Source: Streptomyces ochraceiscleroticus (lineage in GTDB: Bacteria > Actinomycetota > Actinomycetes > Streptomycetales > Streptomycetaceae). Taken from it: a stretch of 64,000 bases of DNA. A program made the translations under genes and the position numbers. The notes below the pieces were generated by a model. The model ran no database searches and was not told the origin of the DNA. It worked only from the letters and a program-made list of their open reading frames with translations. Where the stretch lies: assembly GCF_000720485.1 (NCBI RefSeq), contig NZ_JOAX01000003.1:62001-126000 (forward strand), written 5' to 3'. Below are positions 1 to 8,665 of this stretch, one piece after another (position 1 is the first letter of the stretch; every line of letters begins with the position of its first letter).

Positions 1-1
1 G

Positions 2-199
2 GGCGCGCGGCACGGCGTGACGCCGGGGCAGATCGCGCTGGCCTGGGTACTGGCCCAGGGCCGCCACGTGGTCCCGATACCGGGCACGAAGAAGGAACGC
101 TGGGCCACCCAGAACGCCAAGGCCGCGGCGGTACAGCTGACCCGCCACGACCTCGCGGAGATCGCGTCGCTGCCGCCGGCGCGGGGGTCTTGGGACTGA
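2..199 (+). CDS. aldo/keto reductase, C-terminal end (5' cut by window)
   Basis: Only the last 65 residues or so are visible. The stretch ALAWVLAQGRHVVPIPGTKK followed by LTRHDLAEIASL is the classic C-terminal block of aldo/keto reductases, which use NADPH to reduce carbonyls. The PIPGTKK segment contributes to the cofactor-binding site in this family. The frame is open to the left edge, so the true start lies outside the window. Substrate cannot be inferred from this fragment. Confidence 0.85.
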   Translation, partial: GARHGVTPGQIALAWVLAQGRHVVPIPGTKKERWATQNAKAAAVQLTRHDLAEIASLPPARGSWD

Positions 200-239
200 G
201 GCGGCGGCGCGCATACGGGGCGAGTCGAACACCGCGGTT

Positions 240-259
240 CCCCTGACCAGGGGTTACCC
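240..259 (+). repeat. hairpin + TTACCC element, copy 1
   Basis: Five-bp stem CCCCT/AGGGG around a GACC loop, followed directly by TTACCCGAGG. It is related to copy 2 (359-378) and to copy 3 at 26893-26913 on the minus strand. Function unknown. Confidence 0.6.
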
Positions 260-301
260 GAGGAGCAGGAGCGGAAACCGGCGCGCGGCTGGGGCCGAAC
301 G

Positions 302-345
302 GGCGCGCCTACGGGGGCGAATCGGCGCGCCTACGGGGGCGAATC
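302..345 (+). repeat. 22-bp perfect tandem duplication
   Basis: Units 302-323 and 324-345 are identical; each begins GGCGCGCCTACGGGGG. A looser third relative (GCGCATACGGGGCGAGTCG) is seen around 209-227. No protein-coding role is apparent. Confidence 0.8.
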
Positions 346-356
346 GAACGCCTCTG

Positions 357-380
357 AACCCCCGACCGGGGGTTACCCAG
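357..380 (+). repeat. hairpin + TTACCCAG element, copy 2
   Basis: Seven-bp stem AACCCCC/GGGGGTT with GACC loop, followed by ACCCAGG. The run GGGGGTTACCCAGG is identical to the one in the minus-strand copy at 26890-26912, upstream of the SDR gene. Confidence 0.65.
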
Positions 381-393
381 GGTGCGGAGGCTT

Positions 394-461
394 GGAAACC
401 GGAGCGGGGAGTGGAAACCGCCGCGCGAGGGCGGGAACCGCAGCGCAGGGAAGGGAAACCG
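394..461 (+). repeat. about four degenerate 20-bp units
   Basis: GGAAACCG (once GGGAACCG) occurs at 394, 413, 433/434 and 454, a 19-21 bp period, each followed by a GCG-rich stretch. An earlier copy sits at 273-280. The array ends about 60 bp before the chosen start of the sugar dehydrogenase gene. Confidence 0.6.
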
Positions 462-523
462 CTGCGCGGGGGCGGGCCTCGTGTGGTGTGCTGGTGGTCG
501 CCGCCGATGAGAGGACGCCCGCC

Positions 524-1705
524 GTGCCACGCCGTACCGCGATCGCCGTGCTGACCGCCGCCCTACTGCTGGCGGCGGGCTGCTCCTCCGGGGGCTCCTC
601 GGGCGGCTCCTCAGGCGGTGACGGTGGTACGGGCGGGAAGTCCGCCGGGCCCTCGCGCGGCGGGAGCGCGTCGGGCGCGCCGCACCGTACCCCCTCCGCC
701 GCCCCGGCCAAGGGCTCGGTGAAGGTGGTCTCCACCCTGACCACCGGCCTGAAGTCTCCCTGGGGCGTGGCCGCGCTGCCCGGCGGCGACCTCCTCGTGG
801 CGTCCCGGGACACCGGGACGATCCTCAAGGTGGACGGCGAGAGCGGGAAGAAAACCGAGCTGGGGTCGGTGCCCGGCGTGGCCCCGGACGGCGAGGGCGG
901 GCTGCTGGGCCTCGCGGTCTCCTCGACGTTCGGCGCCGACCACCTGGTGTACGCGTACTTCACCACCGCGTCCGACAACCGCATCGCCCGCATGATCTAC
1001 AACGACAAGCGGCCGGCCGGCGATCAACTGGGCGCGCCCGACACGGTGTTCAAGGGCATTCCCAAGGGCCATATCCACAACGGCGGGCGGATCGCCTTCG
1101 GCCCGGACAAGATGCTGTACGCCGGCACGGGCGAGACCGGTGACGGCGAACAGGCCCAGGACCAGGACTCCCTGGGCGGCAAGATCCTACGAATGACGCC
1201 GGACGGCGAGCCGGCGCACGGCAATCCCTCGGCCGACTCCGTCGTCTATTCGTACGGCCACCGCAACGTCCAGGGGCTGGCCTGGGACGCCGGCAAGCGG
1301 CTGTGGGCGTCGGAATTCGGCCAGAACACCTGGGATGAGCTGAACCTGATCCGGCCGGGCGGGAACTACGGCTGGCCGGAGGCCGAGGGAAGGAGCGGCG
1401 GGGACTCCTCGTCCGTACAGCCGGTCGAGCAGTGGCGTACGGCGGACGCCTCGCCCAGCGGGATCGCGTACGCCAAGGGGTCGGTCTGGATGGCCGGGCT
1501 GCGCGGCGAGCGGCTGTGGCGGATCCCGCTGCGGGGCACGGAGCCGGTCGCGAAGCCGCAGGCATTCCTGGAGGGGAAGTACGGGCGGCTGCGGACGGTC
1601 CTGCCGACCGGGGACGGCGGGCTGTGGCTGGTCACCAGCGAGACGGACAAGCGGGGCACGCCGGAAAAGGGCGACGACCGGATTCTGCGACTGAAGATCA
1701 CATGA
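524..1705 (+). CDS. PQQ-type sugar (glucose/sorbosone) dehydrogenase lipoprotein
   Basis: A 393-residue secreted lipoprotein. GTG at 524 is chosen because a GAGAGGA ribosome site lies just upstream and translation then opens with a signal peptide ending in the lipobox LLAAGC (Cys20). A Gly/Ser-rich tether of about 40 residues follows. The rest (about 70-390) is the six-bladed propeller of the GSDH family: PWGVAALPGGDLLVA, GLLGLAVS, the IHNGGRIAFGPD segment with the catalytic-type His, GKILRMTPDG, YGHRNVQGLAWD and FGQNTWDELNLI. Family members oxidise sugars outside the membrane using PQQ. The substrate is unknown and many actinobacterial members are uncharacterised. A longer frame from 392 exists but encodes repeat-derived low complexity. 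Confidence 0.85.
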   Translation: MPRRTAIAVLTAALLLAAGCSSGGSSGGSSGGDGGTGGKSAGPSRGGSASGAPHRTPSAAPAKGSVKVVSTLTTGLKSPWGVAALPGGDLLVASRDTGTILKVDGESGKKTELGSVPGVAPDGEGGLLGLAVSSTFGADHLVYAYFTTASDNRIARMIYNDKRPAGDQLGAPDTVFKGIPKGHIHNGGRIAFGPDKMLYAGTGETGDGEQAQDQDSLGGKILRMTPDGEPAHGNPSADSVVYSYGHRNVQGLAWDAGKRLWASEFGQNTWDELNLIRPGGNYGWPEAEGRSGGDSSSVQPVEQWRTADASPSGIAYAKGSVWMAGLRGERLWRIPLRGTEPVAKPQAFLEGKYGRLRTVLPTGDGGLWLVTSETDKRGTPEKGDDRILRLKIT

Positions 1706-1772
1706 TGTCCTTTTTGCGGCGGGCGTGCCTACACTGGCCGCAGTGAGCAGGACGCCACGCCAGGGGGTCGCG

Positions 1773-1946
1773 ATGTTCAACCTCGCCGAAGAGCTCTTCG
1801 CGCCGGGCCGCAAGCACACCGAGGACGAGCGGCAGAAGCTCTCCCTCATGGTCGTGGACGTCGGCGACTCCGATCCGGGCCTCGGCCCCATCGACCTCGC
1901 CTCCGGGCGGGTGGTCGTCCGCCTGCCGCGGGCCGCTCGGCCTTAG
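1773..1946 (+). CDS. small conserved protein, DUF6191-like
   Basis: A 57-residue acidic soluble protein reading MFNLAEELFAPGRKHTEDER and ending near PIDLASGRVVVRLP. I recognise this pattern (F-x-EELFAPGRKHT, then GPIDL-SG-V) from small streptomycete proteins grouped as DUF6191; function unknown. ATG at 1773 follows a purine-rich GGGGGTCGCG and starts the conserved part. A possible -10 (TACACT, 1730-1735) lies upstream. It converges with the LAL regulator gene, whose end is only 10 bases away. Confidence 0.7.
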   Translation: MFNLAEELFAPGRKHTEDERQKLSLMVVDVGDSDPGLGPIDLASGRVVVRLPRAARP

Positions 1947-1956
1947 CTACGGGCCC

Positions 1957-4900
1957 TCAGGCCGACTCCGCGTCCGGGAACAGCCGCAGCCGGTGTGCCA
2001 GCGCGCCCGCCTCGCCGCGTCCCGAGACGCCGAGCTTGGCCAGGATGTTGGAGACGTGCACGCTCGCGGTCTTCGGCGAGATGAAGAGCGCGTCCGCTAT
2101 CTGGCGGTTGCTGCGCCCCACCGCGACCAGCCGCAGCACGTCCTGCTCGCGCGGCGTGAGCCCCAGCGAGTCGGCCGTCGCGCCGGTCCTCGTGTCGGCC
2201 GTCGCGCCGGTCGTCGCATCGGCGGTCGCGACGGTGGTCTCCGCTGTCCGGTCTCCCGCCGGCCCAGCACGCACGGGCCCAGTGAGCGCGGGCGCGGACT
2301 GTGCGGGCACGGACGTGAGACCGCCGGATCTTCGTCCCTCCGGCAGGATGATCCGGGCCCGCAGCGCGAGCCGGTCGATCTCCAGGGCCAGCGGGTCCGC
2401 GCCCATCCACCGCGCCGCGGCCCGCGCCTCGGCGAGCAGCGCCGTGGCTGCCTCACGCTGCTCGCGGGCGGCCGGGCCGCAGGTCAGCAGCGCCTCCGCC
2501 CAGCGGTGGCACGCCCAGGCCAGCTCGTAGGGCCGCTCGACGCGGCGGAGCGCGGCGACCGCCTCGGCCCAGCGCTCCGGCGACGGCCGTCCCTCGGCCC
2601 GGCACAGCTCGGCCTCGGTCAGCCGGCCGTACGCCTGCCACACCGGGACCGGGCGGGGCAGCGTCCGCACCACCGCCGCCAGCCGGGCGAGCATCTCCTC
2701 CCGTCCGCCGGCCGCGGCGGGCAGCCCGCGGGCGTCCGCCTCGGCGGCGGCGGCCCGCCACAGCAGCGGCCAGCCGAAGCTGTACGTATCGAGCGGGAAC
2801 CCGGCCGTCAGTAACGGCTCCAGCACCTCCCGGGCCGCCGCCACGCCCTCCCGGTGGACGGTGATCTCGTACGCGAAGCGGGTCATGGGGATCGTGTACT
2901 GCGGTTGGTTCTCATAGCTGCCGAAGTCGCGCCGGGCCACCCGCAGTTCTTCCGCGGCGGTGTCGAAGTCGCCGCGGAGCAGCGCCAGGTCGGCGTGGCG
3001 GGAGGCGGCCAGCGCGCGGGTGCGGCTGCCCAGGGCGAGGCGCCGGCAGTCGGCCGCGGCCGCCGCCGACTCCGTCCAGCGGCCCAGCGACATCAGGCTC
3101 TCGGCGAGATTGCCGTACACCCAGCTGCGGGAGTCCTTGAGGCCGAAGTGCTCGGTCATGGCGAGCCCGCGCTCGGTCGCGGCCACCGCCTCCGCCGAGC
3201 GGCCCACCGACTCCAGGTGCGAGGGGAGGTTGCTGAAGCCGCGCGCGACGACGGCCGAATAGCCGCGCTCCAGCGCCCGGTCCAGCGCCGCGCGGAAGCC
3301 GGACAGGCCGCCGTCCACGTCGCCCGAGGAGACCTGCAGGCCGTACAGCGTGAGGCGGGCGTTCAGCTCGACCTCCTCCTCGCCGACCAGGCAGGCGAGC
3401 TCCACGGCACGCTCGGCGGCGGTGAAGGAGTCGGGGCCCGGGGCGTGCAGCGCGCCCCAGGCGGCGGCCTGCGCCAGCACCGCGGCGTGCACCGGCGACG
3501 GCGGCAGCCCGCGCACCAGCTCCTGGGCGCGGCCCAGGTCCTCCCAGCCGTCGCCGCGCCCCGTGCTCTGCGCCAGCCGGGAGCGCTGGGTGAGAAACCA
3601 TGCCTCGCGCAGCGGGTCGTGCTCCCCCGCGAGGGCGCGCAGTGCCCGCCGGGTGACCGTGTAGGCGCGCTCGCGGTCGCCGGAGAGCCGGGCGGCCACC
3701 GCGATCTCGGCGAGCAGGTCCAGATAGCGCAGCGCGTCGTCGTCGCAGCCGCTGGCCGGATACGCCTCGGCGCAGTCCACGGGGCGGACGGCGAGCCGGA
3801 CGTCCTTGGGGACCTCGTCCCACAGCTCCAGTGCGCGGTCCAGCAGCCGCAGCTGCTCGGCGTGGGCGTGCCGGCGGCGGGCCGTGACCGAGGCGGTGAG
3901 GACGGCGGGGAGCGCCTTGGCGGCGTCCCTGGCGTGGTACCAGTAACTCGCCAGGCGGGTGGCGCACGCCTCGGCGCGCACCAGGCCCGGCTCGGCTTCG
4001 AGGGCTTCTGCGTACCGGCGGTTGAGGCGGGTGCGCTCTCCGGGGAGCAGGTCGTCCTGGACGGCCTCGCGGACCAGCGCGTGCCGGAAGCGGTAGCCCG
4101 TGCCGTCGCTGGTCGGCACCAAAGTGTTGCTGCCGACGGCGACCCGCAGGGCCTCGATGAGGTCGTCCTCCGGCAGGCCGGCGACGGCCGCGAGGAGGTC
4201 GTGCTCGACGGTGGAGCCGCCCTCGGCGGCCGTCCGGATCACCCGCTGGGTGTGCTCCGGAAGTGCCTCGACGCGCACGAGGAGGAGGTCGCGCAGCGAG
4301 TCGCTGAGGCCGGGGAGCGTGCCGTCGTGGATGCTGCAGGCCAGCTCCTCGACGAAGAAGGCGTTGCCCTCGGAGCGCTCGAAGACCCGCTCGACCAGGG
4401 CCTCTTCGGGCTCGCTGCCGGTGATCCCGGCCATCTGGGAGCGGACCTCGTCGCGGGTGAAGCGGGCCAGCTCGGCGCGCCGGACCGTGCGCATGCGGTC
4501 GACCTCGGCGAGGAAGGGGCGCAGCGGGTGGCGGCGGTGGATGTCGTCGGAGCGGTACGTCGCGACCAGCAGGACCCCGGCGTCGTGGAGGGTGTGCAGC
4601 AGGTAGCTGAGCAGCTCGCGGGTGGAGCGGTCGGCCCAGTGCAGGTCCTCGACGAGGATGACGAGGGTGCGGCCGCGGGCGAGCCGCTCCAGGAGCCGGG
4701 CGGTCAGCTCGAAGAGGCGGGCGCGGCCGTGCTCGTCGTCGCGCGACTCGCCCGGGGCCTCGCCGAGCTCGGGCAGGATGCGGGCCAGCTCGCCCTCCTG
4801 GCCTCCGACGGCGGCGGCCAGCTCCTCGGGCAGGCGGGAGTTCAGCGTGCGCAGGATCGCGGAGAACGGGGCGAACGGCAGGCCCTCGGAGCCGATTTCG

Positions 4901-5121
4901 ATGCAGCCGCCGAGGGCGACGAGCGCGCCGGCGGCGCGGGCGGCCGCGGCGAACTCCTCGATGAGCCGGGTCTTGCCCACGCCCGCCTCGCCGCCGACGA
5001 GCAGCGCCTGCGGCTCGCCGGAGGCCGTGGTGCGCGCGAGGGCGTCGCCCAGCAGGCTCAACTCGCTGCTGCGGCCGACGAACACGCGACTGACGGACCT
5101 GGTCTCCACGTCGCAGAGCAT
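1957..5121 (-). CDS. LuxR-family transcriptional regulator with AAA ATPase (LAL family)
   Basis: About 1054 residues. An N-terminal AAA ATPase module has Walker A GGEAGVGKT at about 43-51 and Walker B-like LVILVEDLHWAD near 160. A long central helical-repeat region follows, and a C-terminal LuxR helix-turn-helix (LTPREQDVLRLVAVGRSNRQ through ISPKTASVHVSNILAKLG). This is the MalT-like LAL layout, an ATP- and ligand-controlled activator. Before the HTH sits a Thr/Ala/Asp-rich linker with TATADS-like repeats (TRTGATADS). ATG at 5121 is preferred; VSRVFVGRSSEL a few residues later is the conserved core, so a start 10 codons downstream is possible. No target gene is obvious nearby. Confidence 0.9.
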   Translation of the reverse strand: MLCDVETRSVSRVFVGRSSELSLLGDALARTTASGEPQALLVGGEAGVGKTRLIEEFAAAARAAGALVALGGCIEIGSEGLPFAPFSAILRTLNSRLPEELAAAVGGQEGELARILPELGEAPGESRDDEHGRARLFELTARLLERLARGRTLVILVEDLHWADRSTRELLSYLLHTLHDAGVLLVATYRSDDIHRRHPLRPFLAEVDRMRTVRRAELARFTRDEVRSQMAGITGSEPEEALVERVFERSEGNAFFVEELACSIHDGTLPGLSDSLRDLLLVRVEALPEHTQRVIRTAAEGGSTVEHDLLAAVAGLPEDDLIEALRVAVGSNTLVPTSDGTGYRFRHALVREAVQDDLLPGERTRLNRRYAEALEAEPGLVRAEACATRLASYWYHARDAAKALPAVLTASVTARRRHAHAEQLRLLDRALELWDEVPKDVRLAVRPVDCAEAYPASGCDDDALRYLDLLAEIAVAARLSGDRERAYTVTRRALRALAGEHDPLREAWFLTQRSRLAQSTGRGDGWEDLGRAQELVRGLPPSPVHAAVLAQAAAWGALHAPGPDSFTAAERAVELACLVGEEEVELNARLTLYGLQVSSGDVDGGLSGFRAALDRALERGYSAVVARGFSNLPSHLESVGRSAEAVAATERGLAMTEHFGLKDSRSWVYGNLAESLMSLGRWTESAAAAADCRRLALGSRTRALAASRHADLALLRGDFDTAAEELRVARRDFGSYENQPQYTIPMTRFAYEITVHREGVAAAREVLEPLLTAGFPLDTYSFGWPLLWRAAAAEADARGLPAAAGGREEMLARLAAVVRTLPRPVPVWQAYGRLTEAELCRAEGRPSPERWAEAVAALRRVERPYELAWACHRWAEALLTCGPAAREQREAATALLAEARAAARWMGADPLALEIDRLALRARIILPEGRRSGGLTSVPAQSAPALTGPVRAGPAGDRTAETTVATADATTGATADTRTGATADSLGLTPREQDVLRLVAVGRSNRQIADALFISPKTASVHVSNILAKLGVSGRGEAGALAHRLRLFPDAESA

Positions 5122-5215
5122 CGCACAGGGGTCTGACAATCCGGCACCGAGTTTTGCGGGCGACGGGCTGCCTCCGCGAGCGTTCACCGGCCCGCGTCCG
5201 TAAGGCATTTCGGCC

Positions 5216-5401
5216 TTATGCCGCGGCCCGGCGGCGGGCCCGTACACCCCGGCCCCACCTGCTCACCCGCCCTTCAGACGCGTTGCCGGCGGACCGTGCG
5301 GCGCGGCGGCCCTCGGCGGCCTCGCGGGCCAGCCGGTCGCGGTCGGCCTCCCGGCGCAGTTCCTCGGCGCGGGCGCGGTGCTGCGCTTCGTAGTAGAGCA
5401 T
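5216..5401 (-). CDS. small hypothetical protein, charged coiled-coil-like
   Basis: 61 residues: MLYYEAQHRARAEELRREAD followed by RDRLAREAAEGRRAA, with strong Glu/Arg heptad character and a basic Arg/Ala tail. An AGGAG ribosome site stands 6 bases before the ATG. Short proteins of this type (ML-x-E-…-ELRREA-…-RLAREA) are common in streptomycetes, with unknown role. It lies 94 bases upstream of the LAL regulator on the same strand, so co-transcription is possible. Confidence 0.5.
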   Translation of the reverse strand: MLYYEAQHRARAEELRREADRDRLAREAAEGRRAARSAGNASEGRVSRWGRGVRARRRAAA

Positions 5402-5516
5402 GGCGTCTCCTGGTACGGCCGCGGGAAGCGTGTTCCCACGGCGGCTGACGGTACGTCGTCAGCCTGGCCGCCTCAGGGGGTGCGCCACATCGGGCAACTT
5501 CCCGATCTCCACGACC

Positions 5517-5569
5517 GGAGGGGCCTTAGATCCGCTGCCGTGTCTCACGCAGCGGTCTAAGGCCCCTCC
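5517..5569. terminator. very strong hairpin, probable terminator
   Basis: Left arm 5517-5537 (GGAGGGGCCTTAGATCCGCTG minus one bulged T at 5531) pairs with 5550-5569. The result is a 20-bp stem with a 12-base loop. It lies just past the 3' end of the minus-strand membrane-protein gene at 5594-6178, which it probably terminates. Confidence 0.75.
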
Positions 5570-5593
5570 TGTATGCCGTCATGCGGGCTCTCC

Positions 5594-6178
5594 TCAGGAG
5601 CCGCCGCCGGGGCTGAGCTTCGGGGCGGACGCGAACAGGTCGAGGTACATGCCGCCGGCGATCACCAGGCCGAGCACGGCGAGCGCGAAGCCGCCCCAGG
5701 CGACGGCCCGGGTCCAGGCGGCCTGCGGGCGGCGGAGCAGGACGGCGCCGGTGACCACGAGGGCCAGCACGGCGAAGATCCCGTTGACGAGGGCGGTGGT
5801 GTGCCAGGGGGTGGTGTAGACGGCGGCGATCTGGTCCTGGGTCTTGCCGGTCTGGAGCTTGATCTGGCCGAGGACGGTCTGCCGCTCGGCGAGTACGGTA
5901 CCGGCCCAGGTGCCGGTCAGGGAGGCGAGGCCGAGGGCGGCACCGGCGACGGCGCCGGCCCCCGCCGCGATACCGCGGCCGCGCGCAAGACCGGCCCGCT
6001 CGGTGCCGGGCGCGTCCTCCGTGAGGAGTTCCTCCTGACGGTCCTCCTCCGTGGCGGTGGTGTCCGGAGTGCTGTCCTCGGGTGCGGCAGCCCGCTCCTC
6101 AGGCTTCGTGTCCGCCGCCGCGTCCCCGGTGACCGCCCCGGTCTTCTCGGTGTCGTTCTTGGTCGTCGTGGTACCCAT
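5594..6178 (-). CDS. hypothetical three-helix membrane protein
   Basis: 194 residues. The first 80 or so are Thr/Asp/Glu-rich and likely disordered (TTTTKNDTEKTG, EERAAAPEDS). Three hydrophobic segments follow: GIAAGAGAVAGAALGLASL, ALVNGIFAVLALVVTGAVLL and AVLGLVIAGGMYLDLF. The loop between the first two contains VLGQIKLQTGKTQDQIAAVY. I do not recognise a characterised family. ATG at 6178 starts MGTTTTKN; an in-frame ATG 18 codons upstream also exists, and neither has a strong ribosome site. Confidence 0.65.
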   Translation of the reverse strand: MGTTTTKNDTEKTGAVTGDAAADTKPEERAAAPEDSTPDTTATEEDRQEELLTEDAPGTERAGLARGRGIAAGAGAVAGAALGLASLTGTWAGTVLAERQTVLGQIKLQTGKTQDQIAAVYTTPWHTTALVNGIFAVLALVVTGAVLLRRPQAAWTRAVAWGGFALAVLGLVIAGGMYLDLFASAPKLSPGGGS

Positions 6179-6314
6179 GGGCGCGACCGTAGGGGCCGCG
6201 TCTGAGAGTCGTATGAGAGAGCGGGCCAACACCGGATGACGAGCGCGCGAACGGCGTCCGGACGGCCCGGTCAGCCGCGTACGAATGGGGCGTCCGCCCC
6301 GTACGAGTGGCGCG

Positions 6315-8579
6315 TCAGCTACGCACGAGTGGCGCGTCCGCCGCCTCCCGCGGCTCCGGGACGAGCACCACCGGCACGGCGTCCCCGTACTCCTCCTCGT
6401 ACTCCTCCGGCGGCTCGATGCTGAGGCGCGGCAGGCGCCGCTCCAGCCAGCCCGGCAGCCACCAGTTCGCGCCGCCCAGCATGTGCATCAGCGCCGGCAC
6501 CAGGAGCGTGCGCAGCACGAAGGCGTCCAGGGCGACCGCGGCGGCCAGCCCGATGCCGAACATCGCGATCGTCCGGTCGCCGCTGAGCACGAAGGCGGAG
6601 AACACCGCGATCATGATGACCGCCGCGGAGTTGATCACCCGGCCGGTCTCGGCGAGTCCGACCCGCACGGACCTGCAGTTGTCGTGTGTGCGCCGCCACT
6701 CCTCGTACATCCGGCTGACCAGGAAGACCTGGTAGTCCATGGAGAGGCCGAAGAGGACGGAGACCATGATCACCGGCAGGAACGGTTCGATCGGGCCGCC
6801 GCTGCCCAGGCCGAGCAGCTCGCTGCCCCAGCCCCACTGGAAGACGGCGACGACGACTCCGAAGGCGGAGGCGACCGCGGCGACGTTCATGACCGCGGCC
6901 TTGAGCGGGATGCCGATCGAGCGGAAGGCCAGCAGGAGCAGCACGGACCCGAGGGAGACGACCACGCCCACGAAGAGCGGCAGCTTGCCGACGATCACGT
7001 CGGCGAAGTCGTCGTAGCCGGCGGTCACGCCGCCGACGTCGACGTGCAGCGTGGAGGCGTCGGCGGCCTCGGGCAGCACGTCGCCGCGCAGCCGTTCGAC
7101 CAGGTCGGAGGTGTCCTTGGACTGCGGCGAGCTGTCCGGGACGACGGTGATCACGCCGGTACTGCCGCTGCCGTCGAACTCCGGCCCGCTGACCTGTGCC
7201 ACTCCGGGCGTGTTCCGCAGCTTGTCCGGGAGGCCGTCGAAGGCGAGCCGGTCGTCGGCGCCGTCCAGGTCGCCGACCAGGGTCAGCGGCCCGTTGAAGC
7301 CGGGGCCGAAGCCGTCGGCGAGCAGGTCGTACGCCTGCCGGGTGGTCGAGGAGCGCGGGTCGGTGCCCTGGTCGGAGGTGCCCAGGTGCAGCCCGAGGGT
7401 GGGCAGCGCGAGGACCAGCATGACGGCGGCGGCGAGGCCGCCGAGCAGCTTGGGGTGGCGCTCGACGAAGCCGGACCAGCGGACCGCGAAGCCGGTGGGC
7501 TGCTCGGGGCGGGGACCGTCGGCGGCGAGCCGGCCGCGTTCGCGGCGCCCCAGTACGCGCGTCCCGATCAGCCCCAGGAGCGCGGGCAGCAGCGTGACGG
7601 AGGCGGCCACGGTGAGCACGACGGTCAGCGAGGCGGCGAGCGCGACGCCGTTGAGGAAGCTCAGCCGCAGGACGAACATGCCGAGGAGGGCGATGCACAC
7701 GGTCGCCCCGGCGAAGACCACGGCCCGTCCCGAGACGGCCACCGCCTTCTGCGCGGCCCGGTCGACGTCCATCCCCGCCCGCAGGTTCTTGCGGTGCCGG
7801 GTGACGATGAACAGCGCGTAGTCGATGCCCACGCCGAGTCCGATGAGCATGCCGAGCATCGGTGCGAAGTCCGCGACGGTCATGACGTGGCCGAGCAGGC
7901 CGATGCCGGCCGACGCGGTGCCGACCGCGACGACCGCGGTGATGATCGGCAGGAGGGTCGCGGCCAGCGACCCGAAGACGAGGAAGAGCACGACGGCGGC
8001 CGCCGCCAGGCCGAGGCCCTCGGCGAGGTGGCTCTGCGGCGCTTCGGTGAGGCCGGCGCCGGCGCCGCCGAGCGCGACGGTGAGGCCGTCCCCGGACGCG
8101 GCCTGTGCGGTGTCCACGACGGCCTGTACCTGCTTCGGGTCCAGGTCGTCGGCGGGTGCGTCGAAGACCACCGTGGCGTAGGCGGTGTGCCCGTCCTGGC
8201 TGATGCGCTGTTTGGCGTCGCCGGCCGGGGCCTCGTCGGTGCCCGTGCCGTGCGGGCCGTCGGGGCCGTCCACGGAGGCGACCCCGGGCAGCCCTACGAT
8301 CCGGTCCAGGGCGTGGTCCATCCGGTCCTGTACCGCGTCCGCGCGTACGGTCCCGGAGTCGGTGTGCCACACAAGGGTGTCGTTGTCCCCGGACAGCCCG
8401 GGGAAGGCGTCCGCCATCCGTTCCGCGGCGCGCCCGGACTCCGTACCGGGGACGTCGTATTTGTTCGAGTACGAGGAGCCCAGCGCACCGGCTGCCGCCA
8501 CGACGCCCGCGAGGACGGCGAGCCAGAGCACGATGACCAGGGCGCGGCGCTTCAGGCACCACCGGGCAAGAACGGTCAT
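6315..8579 (-). CDS. MMPL-family (RND superfamily) membrane transporter
   Basis: 754 residues with the MMPL layout: a first membrane helix (VIVLWLAVLAGVVAAAGALG), a large extracytoplasmic domain, a five-helix block containing GVGIDYALFIVTRHRKNL, a second extracytoplasmic domain and a second helix block containing GLSMDYQVFLVSRMYEEW. The two D-Y motifs match the proton-relay aspartates of this superfamily. Members export lipids, siderophores or drugs by proton motive force; the substrate is not deducible. ATG at 8579 has AAAGG upstream and is followed by MTVLARWCLKRRAL, typical for the family. It stands alone, with no TetR gene beside it. Confidence 0.9.
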   Translation of the reverse strand: MTVLARWCLKRRALVIVLWLAVLAGVVAAAGALGSSYSNKYDVPGTESGRAAERMADAFPGLSGDNDTLVWHTDSGTVRADAVQDRMDHALDRIVGLPGVASVDGPDGPHGTGTDEAPAGDAKQRISQDGHTAYATVVFDAPADDLDPKQVQAVVDTAQAASGDGLTVALGGAGAGLTEAPQSHLAEGLGLAAAAVVLFLVFGSLAATLLPIITAVVAVGTASAGIGLLGHVMTVADFAPMLGMLIGLGVGIDYALFIVTRHRKNLRAGMDVDRAAQKAVAVSGRAVVFAGATVCIALLGMFVLRLSFLNGVALAASLTVVLTVAASVTLLPALLGLIGTRVLGRRERGRLAADGPRPEQPTGFAVRWSGFVERHPKLLGGLAAAVMLVLALPTLGLHLGTSDQGTDPRSSTTRQAYDLLADGFGPGFNGPLTLVGDLDGADDRLAFDGLPDKLRNTPGVAQVSGPEFDGSGSTGVITVVPDSSPQSKDTSDLVERLRGDVLPEAADASTLHVDVGGVTAGYDDFADVIVGKLPLFVGVVVSLGSVLLLLAFRSIGIPLKAAVMNVAAVASAFGVVVAVFQWGWGSELLGLGSGGPIEPFLPVIMVSVLFGLSMDYQVFLVSRMYEEWRRTHDNCRSVRVGLAETGRVINSAAVIMIAVFSAFVLSGDRTIAMFGIGLAAAVALDAFVLRTLLVPALMHMLGGANWWLPGWLERRLPRLSIEPPEEYEEEYGDAVPVVLVPEPREAADAPLVRS

Positions 8580-8665
8580 GAGGGCCTTTGTCTGCTTCCC
8601 GGGGTTTGTGCGCCGAACCCCGGGATGACCGGTGCTGCCGAGCGCGGGACGGGCGGGAGGTGGCA

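Larger units (their letters stand above)
200..523. other. gene-free gap filled with short repeats
   Basis: No convincing gene lies here. It holds two hairpin elements ending in TTACCC (240-259 and 359-378), a perfect 22-bp tandem duplication (302-345) and about four degenerate 20-bp units with GGAAACCG (394-461). The reading frame of the downstream gene stays open back to 392, but that part encodes low-complexity residues and runs through the repeats, so I treat it as noncoding leader. Confidence 0.6.

Noticed and set aside
309..1078. Minus-strand frames opposite the sugar dehydrogenase
   Set aside because: They are Pro/Arg/Ser-rich complements of the Gly/Ser linker and repeats, without motifs.
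2854..5136. Long plus-strand frame opposite the LAL regulator
   Set aside because: Its protein is low-complexity Gly/Ala/Arg/Val without motifs, and the minus frame has clear ATPase and LuxR domains. It is an antisense shadow from high GC.
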